Below are positions 11,875 to 24,429 of a stretch of 64,000 bases of DNA, in pieces; the first letter of the stretch is position 1, and each line of letters begins with the position of its first letter. The position numbers and the translations under genes were made by a program. Source of the stretch: Blastocystis sp. Blastoise (taxonomy: Eukaryota; Sar; Bigyra; Opalinata; Blastocystidae); NCBI GenBank assembly GCA_039096225.1, contig JBBPEB010000003.1:1265188-1329187 (forward strand), in the 5' to 3' direction. The notes beneath the pieces are model-generated. The model did not search any database. It was not told the origin of the DNA and saw only the letters and a list, made by a program, of their open reading frames with translations.

Positions 11875-13062
11875 TGTAAAAGAATCTATTTTATTTATAT
11901 GTATATACTACTTTCAATATTCTTCTGATTTCATTTCTTTTTTTTTTGTTTTAATTTCTATATTTATCATAATTTTATATATTTATATTAATAACTATTT
12001 ATCATTATAATTCTCATACAACATTCTATTTCTTTATTAAAAATCTTTGATATTTATTAATACCATTTCTGATTTTATCTTCATTCTATATATATATCAC
12101 ATAATAAAGATTTCTTTTCTTGTTTTTTTTAACAACGAAAACTATATGATTTCTATTTTTTTTCTCTCTATTTTTTATTCATTCATTTATATATACTCTC
12201 TATATGACTTATTATATCATTTCAAACTTATTTAGTTTCTATGATTCTTCTGTTTAAAGTCTTTATTAAAAGAAAATAAAAGAGTTTTGTTTAGTGTTTT
12301 TTTTTTCCAAAATAATATATTCTTATTGATTTACAATTTATTAAAACACTTAAAAATAGAATAAGAGACAAAATAAAGTACTAATAAATTAAAAATATTC
12401 AAAAGTCGTGGAAATCACTTTTTTTCTTCTTTTGTTTATCCTCATCATTCTTCGGAACAGAATAATCCACTGTTTATATACAAGATATGAGGGCACTTTT
12501 TCCTTGAAAACTTTTTAGTATTGTCATTCTCAAAAAAATAAGTTTATCTTCATATGAAAAAAACTACTTATTCTTTTGAAGAGGGAAGACACATGAATAG
12601 TTTATCATATATATTGATTTTGATCTATATTAAGAATGAAAATGAATAAATGAATCATCAAACTAGAATAACCTCAAAACAACACTTCTTCAGAAATACT
12701 AAAAATGATTTTCATTAATATTGAGTGTTTTGTTATAATCTATATATCATCATAAAGACAAAGAGATTCTACTCTGTGTATACATAAAAAAAATAGAAAA
12801 ATATATAAAATCAATGAATAAATCAATGATAAATACAAAATAAACGAAGAAAAAAGAAAAATGACAGAACCTGTAGAAGCTAGGATTCCTCGAGGAATTT
12901 CAACAATTCTATCACATTTGACTTCGTCTTTTTAGTAATTATTCTTTGATTGAGAGAAGAAACAATAATATTTTATAAGTTATACATATTGACTCTAGTT
13001 GGTCTATTTTAATTTTAAGTGTTACTACACTTCTTTAGATCTATAGGAGTCCATATACAAAC
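11875..13062. other. Intergenic, no gene seen
   Basis: AT-rich spacer between two plus-strand secretory genes. A short frame beginning MTEPVEARIPRG at 12862 is open for about 24 codons only and has no splice continuation that I could find. Confidence 0.5.
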
Positions 13063-16000
13063 ATGCGCGCGTTCACAATTATTCTTTTTTACGTTGCAAC
13101 TTGTATATAAATCAATATATTCTATATAAAGATTTATAACAGGTTGCTCTATTTGTATATTTCCCAAAGAGGAAATGCAACTTGTTTTCAATGTGAAACA
13201 AGAATCCTCACTAAATATCACAATATCGAAAGAATATGATGCTATGGAGAATGAAGGTATTATTCTTTTCTATTCCAAATTGAAGAAAGAACCTCATTCT
13301 TCACCATTGACTGTTTGTTTAATTCCTAATAATACATATATCATCTCGACATCATTCTCGTATTTAAATGTTTATATATTCTTATTCTCATTTAAACTAT
13401 CTATTTTTTTTTTATAGTGATGTCTCATCAAATGATACTGCGCCTCTTCTCTCTCTTTATTATCATTCACATTTGATTGAAAAGTTAATTATACCTATCT
13501 CGAACTATTCAAACTCGTATTCATCATCTCTTGTTCATAGTATATAATATATATTTTTATTATTATGTTTTTTTTTTATCATTATTATGATAATTATCTT
13601 TATTATTATAATTATATTATTATTATAACTATATTATTATTATAACATATTATTATGATAATTATCTTAATTATTATTATCTTTATTATTATAACTATTA
13701 TTATTATAATTCTATTAATATTATAACTATATTTATTCTTCTAATAGTTCCTTCTATATTGCCTCTATATTCAAAGTTATCAAATTTTCAATGTACAACA
13801 TTTACATTATATTTCAGTTTTTCTGAACATAGAAAACCTACTTCTTATTCTATCTTGCAATATCCATCATTCAATTTATTATTTAATGATACTATACCTG
13901 TAAATCAACTAAATTATGAATTTACATATTGTTTAATTTCTGATGATTATATATTATATATACTTTCAGATATTGGAGAAACATGGGAAAATAGTTATAT
14001 AACCATAACCTTAGAGAATGGTATAAATATACTAAGAGAATCATTAGAAAGAGGACAAATTGAAGATTTTATTCCTTTCTATTTAAATCCTTTTATTCAA
14101 AAAGGAGAACAAATATGGTCCTATTGGAATACTATTACAGATCCCCCTCCTGGGTGGAACACAAATGGCTTTGATGATACTTTATGGCCTAAAAGTTTCT
14201 CTACCCAATTCCCTAGTCCTGAGGGATCCGTACAATATTATCGAACTTCTATAACTCTTTCTTCTTCTGTTTATTCGTCAATATTAGCATTAGATTTGAT
14301 TTTTTATATTTATTCAGGTATAATTGTGTATTTGAATAATATAGAAATCTTTCGATTTAATATGAATGTAAATGATAATCATTGTTACACATATATAAAT
14401 AATAAGAATAAGAATATATATATGGAAGATATAAATGAGTATTTTGATAATACTCTTTCTGATTCTTCTTCTATTTCTTCTTCTTCTATTTGTGTTACTA
14501 AAGAATATCAATATACACATATAGTAAGAACTACTATAGATCTACATAATCGTAATCTTTGGAAACAAATTGAATCCAGTACTAATCTGATTTCTGTTGA
14601 ATTACATAAATATCAATCTTTACCTAAATATAATGATTTTGATATTATTATTAATCCAATGGGTTCAACAACGAAACCTACTTTTCTACCTATATATACA
14701 ATTACTTCTTCATCTCAACCTGTCCTGACAACTACTCTTACTTCTCTTCTATCTACTTCTTTAAATACTACATATATAACTTCTTCTTCTTGTGTTGGTC
14801 TAACTATATATCTCTCTTCTACTCAAGGTCAACAATATATAGTGACTCAATATACTATTATACTTGGACATTTAAATTATATATATCCTACTTCATGGAC
14901 TTTAGAAGTATTTGATAGCATTCATAATAATTGGAAAACTATACATTCTATATATAGTTATTCTATAGTAGAAGATCAACAATCGATTACATTCTCATTT
15001 CCTAATGATTTAGCTTCTGATCAATATAGAATTATTTTCTATAAATGCGAAAGCAAACAAATGTTATATGATGATAATAATAATAATAATAGTAATATCT
15101 CAGATAATAATAGTAATATCTCAAATAATAATAATAATATCTCAAATAATAATAAAAATATCTCAGATAATAATAATAATGACGATAATAATAATATACA
15201 AGCAACTACATTATATACTGAATTAACTAGTATACAATTTTATTATACATATATACCTAAAGATTGTGAAGGTATAGATGATTTTTCTTCTTCTACTAAT
15301 AATAATCTATCTTATAAATCATGTCCTTTTGGATATATAGGTAGTTATTCTCGTTTATGTATAGGAAACCACTTAGAAGATACAATTAAAACAAATTGTA
15401 TTCTTTCTCCTCCTTATGATCTTTCTATACCTAATACTTATTCTACTAAAACATATATGTGGATATCTATTCCTATTACTATTCAAGGTCTATATATGAA
15501 TATTACTATTACTCCTTCTCTTCCTTCTACACTCACATTTTCATTAGAACAACAACTTTTATATGGATATATTAAAGATTATTCTTTTACTAAATATATA
15601 TTTACATTTTCGAATCCCGCGGGAATGATTCAAAGTACATTATCGTTAGTAGCTACAGAATTAAATTGTAGAGCTGATGGCATTTGGCCAGAATCACATG
15701 TGAATTCTACTATTCAAACATCATGTACGGATGATTCATTCGAAGGATATATACAACGCACGTGCTTTCTAGATGATACTAACCAATCAAAATGGTCCTC
15801 AATTATTTCTTATTGTATGCCTAAAAAACCTTCTATCGCTTATTCTACTTCTATATATACATTTTATTTACATGTATCCATTTCTCCATTATACCCTATA
15901 TTTTCTCATGGTTTAATGGCTACATTCTTTGTTACTCCTTCTCTTCCTGAAGGATTATCATTAAATACAACAACGGGTGTTATTTCTGGTATACCCAATA

Positions 16001-17832
16001 ATCTTATGGCATCTACTCCTTATTTAGTACATATAAAGAATGCAGGAGGAACAGATAGTATATTATTAAGACTACAAATAGTAAAAGCTATATGTAATAA
16101 AGAAGGTGAATGGGTTGCTACTATTGTTGGAGAAATTGCTACTGCACCTTGCTTAGAGAGTAATCAACAAGGAAATAGGATACGTTTCTGTCAAGATACA
16201 AATCCCCCTCAATGGAGTTCAATTACAGATACTTGTAAACCTTACACTCCTGTATTATTATATCCTACATATGGTATAGAAGGTATATTGAAATCTCCAT
16301 TAAAACCACTGGTACCATCATTTCTATCTACAAGTATTCTTCCACCTCAAATTAAACCAGAACTCCCCGCGGGAATCACAATAAATAATACATATTGTAT
16401 ATTTGGTACTCCTAGTGTTTCTCTTCCTCTTACTACATTTTATATTACTATTCGTTTAAATGATATTACTACTACAATTCCTATTACTATTGTTATTAAG
16501 AAGAATATGTGTGCTGCTGATTCTCCATGGAATAGTATTTCTACTGGTGAAACACAAACGATTCCCTGTTCAAATTCAGAATTATATACTGGATATCAAT
16601 CACGTGATTGTTTAGAATCCCCCACTCCTCATTGGGGAAACATTACTGTTAATTGTGTTCCCAAACCTCCAACAGTATTTTATCCTGAATCTAGTATTAT
16701 AAGTACTGTTTTATCTCCTTTGAAACCACTTATTCCTATATATACAGGTGCAGAATTATCTCATTATACAATTGATCCTCTTCCTCCTTCTTCTCTTCAT
16801 TTTAATATTTCCACGGGAATTCTTACAGGAACACCACAAGAAGAAATTCATGATATATATACAATACAATTAATAAATGTTAGAGGGGATCAGACTTCAT
16901 TTATTATTTCTATTTCTATCTCTTATATTTATTGTGAAAAAGATAATATTTGGGATAAGACGCAACGTGGAGAAACTATATATTTATCATGCCCTTTAAA
17001 ACAATATGGTATTCAATGGAGAACATGCCATTCCCGCGGGAATGAGGCTTATTGGGGTCGAATAGAAAATTCAAATTGTCAAGAGACTACATTCTTTGAG
17101 TTAAATCAAAATGAAAATGCTGTGCTATTTATTAAATTAATATTAAATAATATAACAAGAAGTCAATTCGAAGATCCTTTTACTCAATATCAATTTATTT
17201 CTTTATTTGATTTATTTATGAATCAATTAACATTTCCTTTAGGATCTTTATATATTACTAATATATCTCCTTATCAATCTATATATACACATTCGTTATT
17301 AATTACACTAAACTTAAAAACATTTCAGAAAACTTCAGAAACTCTCCTTGCTGCTTTAGTGCAATATATAAATCAAAATAATAATACATTTATTTCAATA
17401 TGTAAAGAAAATCATTATATATATTTACAACATCTTCAATCTATAGAATTATCTTCTTCATCTCTTGTTTCTTCATCAAATTTCTCTTCTATTTCTATAC
17501 TTATTTATTGTATTATAGCTGTTCTTCTTCTTGCTATTCTTATTCCTTGTTGTATATCGATATATAATCAAACAACAGAAAAGAAGAATAAGAATAAGAA
17601 TAAAAATAATAATATAATTGATATATGCTTCTGTTTACCAAAGAAAATACATTCTTATAATCATATTCATAAAGATGATATTCAAAATATAGAAGAAGAA
17701 AATAATCATGGGAATAATAATGAACATATTCATAGAAACTCTATTCCTCATGAAGATAATCGCGGGAATATAGTTCAAATGATTCCACTTCAAGTTATTC
17801 CTGATAAAGAACATATTTACCCTCCTTTTTAA
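13063..17832 (+). CDS. Type I membrane protein with repeated Ig-like (He_PIG) and Cys modules
   Basis: Exons 13063-13102, 13143-13359, 13418-13539 and 13748-17832 (4464 nt) give 1487 residues. The first exon encodes a signal peptide (MRAFTIILFYVATCC). Around residue 265 a stretch with NGFDDTLWP resembles galactose-binding-like jelly rolls. An Asn/Ser/Asp low-complexity linker follows at about 565-600. From about 690 onward a unit recurs: an Ig-like He_PIG fold with signatures such as LPEGLSLNTTTGVISGIP and LPAGITI...FGTP, then a Cys module of form C..DG.W....G.....C....G...R.C....W.....C. I count about four Cys modules and three to four Ig-like units. A single transmembrane helix (about 1375-1398, IYCIIAVLLLAILIPCCISIY) precedes a Lys/Asn-rich cytoplasmic tail. 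I infer a surface adhesin or receptor. Confidence 0.8.
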
Positions 17833-18516
17833 ATTATTATTATATATATATATTTTTTTTATTTCTTAAATTTTTATATGTATATATTTATATTTGCTAC
17901 ATATGTGTATATTTTGTATTCTATGTATATATGATATATATGTATATATTTATATATATATATATATTTTATTTTTGTTTTCTTACTTCCTATCTGTTTC
18001 AATGATTCATTAAATATAAATAATAAAATTTTTGTATATATACAAAAATAAATAGTTTATATTGTTATATATTAGTTTTTATTTCATTTCAATTCATTTT
18101 GAATATTCTGTTTTTCTTTTTTTATAATTTTTGTTTTGTTAATAGATAGATTCTCAAAGAAAATGCCAAAAAAGTTAAAAAGTAAAAGAGAAAAAAAAAT
18201 ATATTGTTTTTTTAACAAAATATAAACTATACATAGAATATATAGAAGACAAAAAAAAAATAACACATATAAATATAAATAATGAAATAACAATATAAAT
18301 GAATGACGGACAACACAAATTTCAATTTTAATTCTTCTTTTTATTCATAAATTTTTTCTATAGAAATAATAATTTTTATTAATAATAATATATGTTTAAT
18401 AGTGATTAGAAATAGAATAACTTTTTAGTCTAATGTATCAAATAAACATATATATATAGTAATATTGGTTTTAATATATATATAGTGTATATATATATAT
18501 ATAATGTTTACCAAAA
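17833..18516. other. Convergent intergenic spacer
   Basis: AT-rich region between the convergent 3' ends of the membrane protein gene and SURF2. No reading frame of coding character. Confidence 0.6.
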
Positions 18517-19554
18517 TTACATAATTAAAATATTATTATAATTATATACTTGAACAGGCTTAGATTGTTGAACTGGCTTAGATTTCTCTATATATATGTA
18601 TATATAATATATAATAATAATATATATATATACTTTGTGTATTCACTTTATTATTTTGCTTAAAGTTATTATTCTTGTTATTCTTATTATTATTATTCTT
18701 ATTATTCTTATTCTTATTATTATTCTTATTATTATTTTTATTATTATTATTCTTATTTTGTTTATTAAATTGATTAGATTTTTGTTTCTTTATTTGTTTT
18801 GAAACAGGCTTTTTAACTTCTTCTTCTTCTTCTTCTTCTTCACTATTATCATCATCTATCATTTCTTCTTCTTCATCTTCACTATTATTACTATCTATCA
18901 TTTCTTCTTCTTCTTCTTCTTCTTCTTCTTCTTCTTCTTCTTCTTCTTCTTCTTCTTCATCATCACCGCTATTAATACTTTCAAAATCATCAGCTAAAAT
19001 ACCATCACTCTCTTCTTCTTCTTCTTCTTCTTCTTCTTCTTCACTATTATTATCATTATCCATAATCAATTCTTCTTCTTCATCATCATCTTCACTATTA
19101 TTATTATTCTTTTGTTGTTTATTATATTTCTTATTCTTATTTGGTTTTTCTTGGACTTTATCTTCTTCATCTATTTCACCTGTAACACGTAACATATCAT
19201 TTATATCAAACTATATATATATATATCATATTACTAGTATATATATATATATATATATACACCATATTCATTATCATCATCAGCTTCTTCAGGTTCCTCA
19301 TTATCTTTCTATATATATAATAATAATAAATATAATAATAATAAAAATATAATAAAAATTAAAATATAATAATAATACATATAAAAATATACATCAGTTC
19401 CTTTATTATTTCTCTTAGCAATCTTAGCTTGAGTTTGAGCTAAAAGTTTTTTATATTTTCTACCATTCACATGAGCTTCAACTTCTTCAGGAATCTAAAT
19501 AAAAAATATATAAAAATAAAAATAAAAATAAAATAAAATAAAAACAAAAATAAA

Positions 19555-19585
<31 letters not shown>

Positions 19586-19595
19586 TAAAAATAAA

Positions 19596-19626
<31 letters not shown>

Positions 19627-20011
19627 TAAAAATAAAAATAAAAATAAAAAATAAAAATAAAATCACCATACTTTATTTAAAATTTGTTTTGTAATAGTAC
19701 AAAATAACTTCTTACTATCTTTCTTGTGAGGAATAATCCATGGTTCATATTTTGTAAAATCTTGAGAATACCTAATAAAAAAGAAAAACAAAAATAACAT
19801 AAAATGTAAAAAAACAAGTATATAATAAAAAATAAAGAGAAATTTACCATTCTTTAGCTTTTAAATATTTCTTAGTTGTCATATATTTATTGACTTCCTC
19901 CATTTTTAAAGGTAAATCATGACCTGTTAATTTACAATGGACTTTTCCATTAGGTCCAAATTCAAATTCACTACTACTCTCGACAAACTTCAATAATTCA
20001 GCCTCTACCAT
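18517..20011 (-). CDS. SURF2: SURF2 homologue (surfeit locus protein 2) with long acidic tail
   Basis: Six exons (20011-19848, 19771-19672, 19494-19393, 19308-19261, 19210-18634, 18587-18517; 1062 nt) give 353 residues ending in TAA. The first 120 residues match the SURF2 family motif by motif: KVHCKLTGHDLP, then NKYMTTKKYLK, then KYEPWIIPHKKDSKKLFCTIT, then VNGRKYKKLL. The rest is low complexity: long Glu runs (one of more than 20), Asp/Asn blocks and Lys/Asn repeats. Animal SURF2 is about 256 residues and also has an acidic C terminus, so the tail is an expansion and not a fusion. SURF2 is a conserved nuclear/nucleolar protein linked to ribosome assembly. The gene is divergent from mitochondrial uL4, with start codons 188 bp apart. 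Intron 2 is an A5T-type pentamer/hexamer repeat. Confidence 0.85.
19500..19664 (-). repeat. (TAAAAA/TAAAA)n repeat in SURF2 intron 2
   Basis: About 165 bp of AAAAAT/AAAAT units filling most of the intron between exons ending at 19672 and starting at 19494. Confidence 0.8.
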
Positions 20012-20199
20012 ATTCAATACCTTTCCTTTGAAAAGAAAATAACTATTATAGAATTATATATTTTTTGTTGGTTAAATTATGGAAATCCGAATAACCACGG
20101 TAATTTTTGGTTTATTAGGCAAAATTAAATAAATTTACTTTTTTAATTAAACAGCACTTTTCATTCTTACTTGTTTCTTTTCGTGAAGGTTTTGTGATA
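20012..20199. promoter_or_regulatory. Compact bidirectional promoter between SURF2 and mitochondrial uL4
   Basis: Only 188 bp separate the two divergent start codons, so both promoters and 5' UTRs must fit here. The interval contains AATAACCACGG, a relatively GC-rich spot in otherwise AT-rich sequence. No element was identified with certainty. Confidence 0.55.
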
Positions 20200-21470
20200 A
20201 TGATTCGTTCTTTATTCTCTTTGACAGCTACAAGAGTTCCTCAAGCTATAAAAGCATTTAGTTGTTGTAATGCAGTTCAAAGTAATTATGCAAAGTTTAT
20301 GACACCAAGATTATTTGCTTCTGAAGCAGAAACAGTTTCATTACCTTCTAATCTTAGTGTTGATAATGCAGAAATTTTTGTTAGAAAAGAAGAAAAAGTA
20401 ATGGATCCTTCAATGGTAAATGTTAAAGAAATGGATGTTTTACCGTTATTTAATCCTAATTACTCTGGAGAAACTAAGGTTATTTTAAACAATGAGATAT
20501 TTGGTGTTCCCGTTCGTGAAGATATTATTCATCGTGTTATTGTTTGGCAATTAGCTAAAAAAAGAGCGGGTAATCATAAAACAAAATCAAGAAGTGAAGT
20601 TTCAGGAAGTAATAGAAAAATACTTCAACAAAAAGGAAGTGGTAATGCCAGAGCTGGCCAATTTAGGTATATATATAATATTTTTTTTAATAATATTAAC
20701 TCTATATATTTCATATGTTTTTTATAATAATAACTATATATATATATATAGATCTAATATTCGTCGTCATGGTTATAAAGCTATGGGTGCACATTTAAGA
20801 GATTATGATTATACACTTCCTTATAGAGGTATATAAAGGTTATTATTATATTTATTATATTTATTATATTTATTATGTTTATTATGTTTATTATGTTTAT
20901 TATACTTATTATACTTATTAATATTATACTTATTAATAATAATATATGTATATATATAGTTCGTGCATTAGGTCTTCGATGTGCTTTAAGCAGCAAATGG
21001 AGTGAAGGTCTTTTAACTATTATTTCGGATACTGATGTAGCTGTATATATATATTATATTCTATATTCTATATATTATATTCTATATTTTCTATATTCTA
21101 TATATTTTCTATTTTCTATATTCTATATATTATATATAGACTCCTAAATCAAAGGATATAGTAAGTATATTAACTAAAGCAGGTCTCATTGAACATGAAT
21201 TCTCTAAAACACCTTGTCTTATTATTGATGGTATATACTATATATTATATAGTATATATTATGTTTTATATATCATATTATATATTATATATTATATATA
21301 TAGGACCTGAAAAGAATGATAATTTCACATTTGCTACACAAAATGTTCCTGTAATTAATTATTTACCTTGCCAAGGTATGAATGTATTTGATATTATTAA
21401 AAATAAACATTTAATAATAACTAAAAAAGGATTAGAAGCTATTAACAAACGTTTAGAACCTTATTTATAA
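20200..21470 (+). CDS. MRPL4: Mitochondrial large-subunit ribosomal protein uL4
   Basis: Exons 20200-20666, 20752-20828, 20960-21042, 21140-21230 and 21304-21470 (885 nt) give 294 residues. The N terminus (MIRSLFSLTATRVPQAIKAF) is basic and hydroxylated with no acid, as expected for a mitochondrial targeting sequence. The uL4 core is clear: FGVPVREDIIHRVIVWQLAKK, then the Arg/Gly-rich loop with GSGNARAGQFRSNIRRHG, then LRCALSSKWSEGLL and a C-terminal LIIDG...FTFATQNVPVINYLP region. The reading frame also extends six bases 5' to a GTG, but the ATG at 20200 is the sensible start. It would act in the mitochondrial ribosome, which shows the organism retains mitochondrial translation. Confidence 0.9.
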
Positions 21471-22070
21471 ATATAAATATATATGTATATATAATTATTA
21501 ATGGATTCTTTTATTTTCTAATTTGTCTTCTCTTTCTATATTATTTTCAATAATATGAATCATGTTCTTTTTTCTCTTTTTATCATATATATATATATAT
21601 ATATTATTTATATAAACATGTATTTCTATCTATTGGGTTCTTCTCTTAAAGAAAAAAATAGTCTAATTATTACATATCATTATCAACTTATTGCTGGATA
21701 TGTCTTCTTTTATTATTTATATATTGTATTTCAATTCATACAAATCGTTCTATTATAAGAACACAACCTAGTACTTCATTTATTGACAATTTCTATACAT
21801 GACTTCTCTTTTTTTTTAAATCAGAGAAACCAATTTTATTCCATGTTTTTCGATTCCCTTGATTATAGTGGATAAATAAGTAGATTATTTTAACTCATCG
21901 TTTCTTTCGGGAAATGACACGTCTCTAAATACAATTACTCATCCAATGACTTATTCAATTAAGTAATATAAATATAATAGTATTCTCTTTCGTTCCATAA
22001 TTCTCTTATTTCATGGTATGCGTCATCAATACATTCCTTATTGTTGTGTTTTCACATTACCATTCAAATT
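21471..22070. other. Intergenic spacer up to the hAT-type element
   Basis: 3' flank of the uL4 gene and unique sequence up to the target-site duplication at 22071. A short frame at 21555-21758 is mostly Tyr/Ile from AT-rich sequence and is not believable as a gene. Confidence 0.5.
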
Positions 22071-22078
22071 ACAAAATA
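22071..22078. repeat. Target-site duplication, left copy
   Basis: ACAAAATA immediately left of the element; identical to the right copy at 23375-23382. Confidence 0.85.
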
Positions 22079-23374
22079 TAGAGATTTACAAAAAACCGTA
22101 TATGAATATATCACCGCTTTTTTTTTGAGAAAACCGTATATACGGTTTTTTCATTTCTCAGTCAAAATTCCATATTCGGTTTTAAAACCGTATATGAATT
22201 TTATTTTACTTATATAAAGTCAAATATTAATTTTTTAAAATTGTTTTTTGTTTTATAAGTGTTATATCAGGCTTATTCATATATTTAAGTTATTTCTTGA
22301 TATTCTTTTAGAAATATTTTATTATTAATTAGATTATATAGACAATAAAGAGATTTAAGCTTAATCTAGTCATATTACAAACATATAATAACTGTTTCTG
22401 ATAATCTCAAGCAAGTTATGGGTAGATTAAACTCTATTGATAGTAATCACTTTTTGTCCATTTTGATTGAATCAGTTAATTGTTCTTATTCAATACTCTA
22501 ATCTGCGTTTATCAATATAAAATGAAGTAACTTCTTTTGGAAATACAATGAATCCGTGACTATAACATTTTTTTACATTATCGGCTATATTTGACTCTAT
22601 ATTATAAATAATTACATAATATGATATATATCATCACTTCTCAATGTATTTTATAATATTATTATAATTTCATTGAAATTTATCTATCATAAAATGAATG
22701 ATGTTTTTTATTCTCTTAAATACTAGTTATAGCTATATTAAAAGCATGAAATATTTATATAGAGAGATATAAAGTATAAATGAATCATTACTACTATTAA
22801 TGAGTCAAATAAAAATAGAATCAATGTACAATTAGTGAAAATGTAATATCAGTTATAATTTATGATATGTAATTATTTATGAAGATGTTGACATGATAGA
22901 GCACATTAATCTGAAAGATATTAAAAACATTTCACAGAATATGTAGTTTTTTAAAGCTCATCAAATGTTGATTATATTAGTTTATTGTGTATTAAATAGC
23001 ATTTATAGTAAAGGAGAAATATTATAGTATAAAAAATATCAAATTAAATAATTAATTGCTTATAAAATAGTACTTATATCATGAGTATTTCAACAATATT
23101 AGTTTTTACATATATACATAACATAATTAACATTATCATAATATAGTAAACAATAAATTCGAAGATACTTTGTGAACAATGTCAACAAATGGAATTGTTT
23201 CTTTTTTTTCTAAGTTTCTTTCTATTACAACTATAATTCTTATGAATATACATAATTAATAAACAATAAAAAAAAAACATTAAAAGAGATATAAGTAAAA
23301 TAAAAAACCGTATATACGGTTTTCTCAAAAAAAAACCGGTGATATATTCATATACGGTTTTTTGTAAATCTCTA
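22079..23374. mobile_element. Non-autonomous hAT-type DNA transposon (MITE-like, 1296 bp)
   Basis: The ends are inverted repeats: 22079-22151 (starting TAGAGATTTACAAAAAACCG) matches the reverse complement of 23302-23374 with one mismatch over 73 bp. After a left-side insertion of about 45 bp the match resumes for about 15 bp near 22201-22215. The 8-bp ACAAAATA occurs directly outside both ends (22071-22078 and 23375-23382), a target-site duplication of hAT length, and the terminus TAGAG fits the hAT start pattern YARNG. A palindrome AACCGTATATACGGTT lies within each inverted repeat and related ACCGTATATGAAT copies lie nearby, possible subterminal binding sites. The interior has no coding frame, so a hAT transposase from elsewhere would be needed for movement. 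It ends 77 bp upstream of the cysteine-protease start codon. Confidence 0.88.
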
Positions 23375-23382
23375 ACAAAATA
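23375..23382. repeat. Target-site duplication, right copy
   Basis: ACAAAATA immediately right of the element; identical to 22071-22078. Confidence 0.85.
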
Positions 23383-23451
23383 CACAAAAAAAAAAAATAA
23401 AACCCTATTTATTATTATTTTTTTATTTATTGTTTTGTTATTAAAAAAGAA

Positions 23452-24429
23452 ATGAAATTTATATTATCTTTATTTTTAATTAGTGTAGCTCTCTCTTTAG
23501 CTCATAGTAATGCTTATTATCAAGCTCAATTTGGTGCTTATCTAGGTGCTCATCAAAAATCTTATGATGAAAGAGAATATAGATATCGTCAAAATGTTTT
23601 TGCTAAGAATTTAGATTATATTAATGAAGAAAATACCAAAGGACATTCTTATACTTTAGGTCTTACTCAATTTACTGATTTAACTAATGAAGAATTTAAA
23701 GCTAAAATCGCTACTGGTCTTTTAAAAGATAATCTTAGAGCTAAGAAGGAACCTACTGTTTTACCTACTGATAATCTTCCTGAATCTGTTGATTGGAGAG
23801 AAAAGAATGCTGTTACTCCTATTAAGAATCAAGGTGAATGTGGTTCTTGTTGGGCTTTCTCTACTGTAGGTTCTATTGAAGGTGCTTATGCTGTTAAAAC
23901 TGGTAAATTATATAATCTTGCTGAACAACAACTTGTTGATTGTGATACTAGAGATCATGGTTGTTGGGGAGGTAAACAAACTTGGGCTTTTGGTGAACTT
24001 ATGAATACTGATGGTATTTGTGAAACTTCTGAATATCCTTATAAAGCTGAAAGAGGTGAATGTCAAAAAGATAAAGTTACTCCTGTTGTTGCTATTCAAG
24101 ATTATAATACTGTACCTACTGAAAATGGACTTCAATTAAAGGCTGCTCTTGCTCGTGCTCCTGTTGCTGTTAGTATTTCTGCTGGTGATGAATTTATTCA
24201 ACATTATACTGGTGGTGTTTTTGATAATGATGATTGCTTTAATATGCCTGATCATGCCGTCTTAGCTACTGGATATGGTATCTCTGAAGGTAAACCTTTT
24301 GTTTGGATTAAAAACTCTTGGGGTGAAGATTGGGGTATGAAAGGTTATATGCAACTTGTTCTTGTTGAAGAAGGTGAAGGTGTTTGTGCTCTTAATGTTG
24401 ATTGCTCTTATCCTATTGTTAAAGCTTAA
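23452..24429 (+). CDS. Papain-family (C1A) cysteine protease precursor, cathepsin L-like
   Basis: Single exon, 325 residues. A signal peptide ([19 protein letters not shown]) is followed by an I29 inhibitor propeptide with an ERFNIN-like stretch ([20 protein letters not shown]) and a GNFD-like segment. The mature enzyme starts near [10 protein letters not shown]. Catalytic residues are all present: Q127 of the oxyanion hole, C133 in [11 protein letters not shown]268 in [10 protein letters not shown] and N288 in [11 protein letters not shown]. The length is typical of cathepsin L-type precursors. It is expected to act in lysosomes or phagosomes, or extracellularly. It is unusual here in having no intron and in strong, regular codon use (GGT, GAA, ACT), suggesting high expression. 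The hAT-type element ends just upstream, so its promoter may overlap transposon sequence. Confidence 0.95.
   Translation: MKFILSLFLISVALSLAHSNAYYQAQFGAYLGAHQKSYDEREYRYRQNVFAKNLDYINEENTKGHSYTLGLTQFTDLTNEEFKAKIATGLLKDNLRAKKEPTVLPTDNLPESVDWREKNAVTPIKNQGECGSCWAFSTVGSIEGAYAVKTGKLYNLAEQQLVDCDTRDHGCWGGKQTWAFGELMNTDGICETSEYPYKAERGECQKDKVTPVVAIQDYNTVPTENGLQLKAALARAPVAVSISAGDEFIQHYTGGVFDNDDCFNMPDHAVLATGYGISEGKPFVWIKNSWGEDWGMKGYMQLVLVEEGEGVCALNVDCSYPIVKA

Noticed and set aside
18901-18958. TTC repeat as a regulatory triplex-forming element
   Set aside because: It encodes the Glu run of SURF2 on the minus strand; coding explains it sufficiently.
22071-23382. Reading the inverted-repeat element as a Tc1/mariner insertion with TA duplications
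   Set aside because: TA does flank GAGATTTAC on both sides, but the 8-bp ACAAAATA identity just outside, with TAGAG termini, fits hAT better, and the TA then belongs to the inverted repeat.
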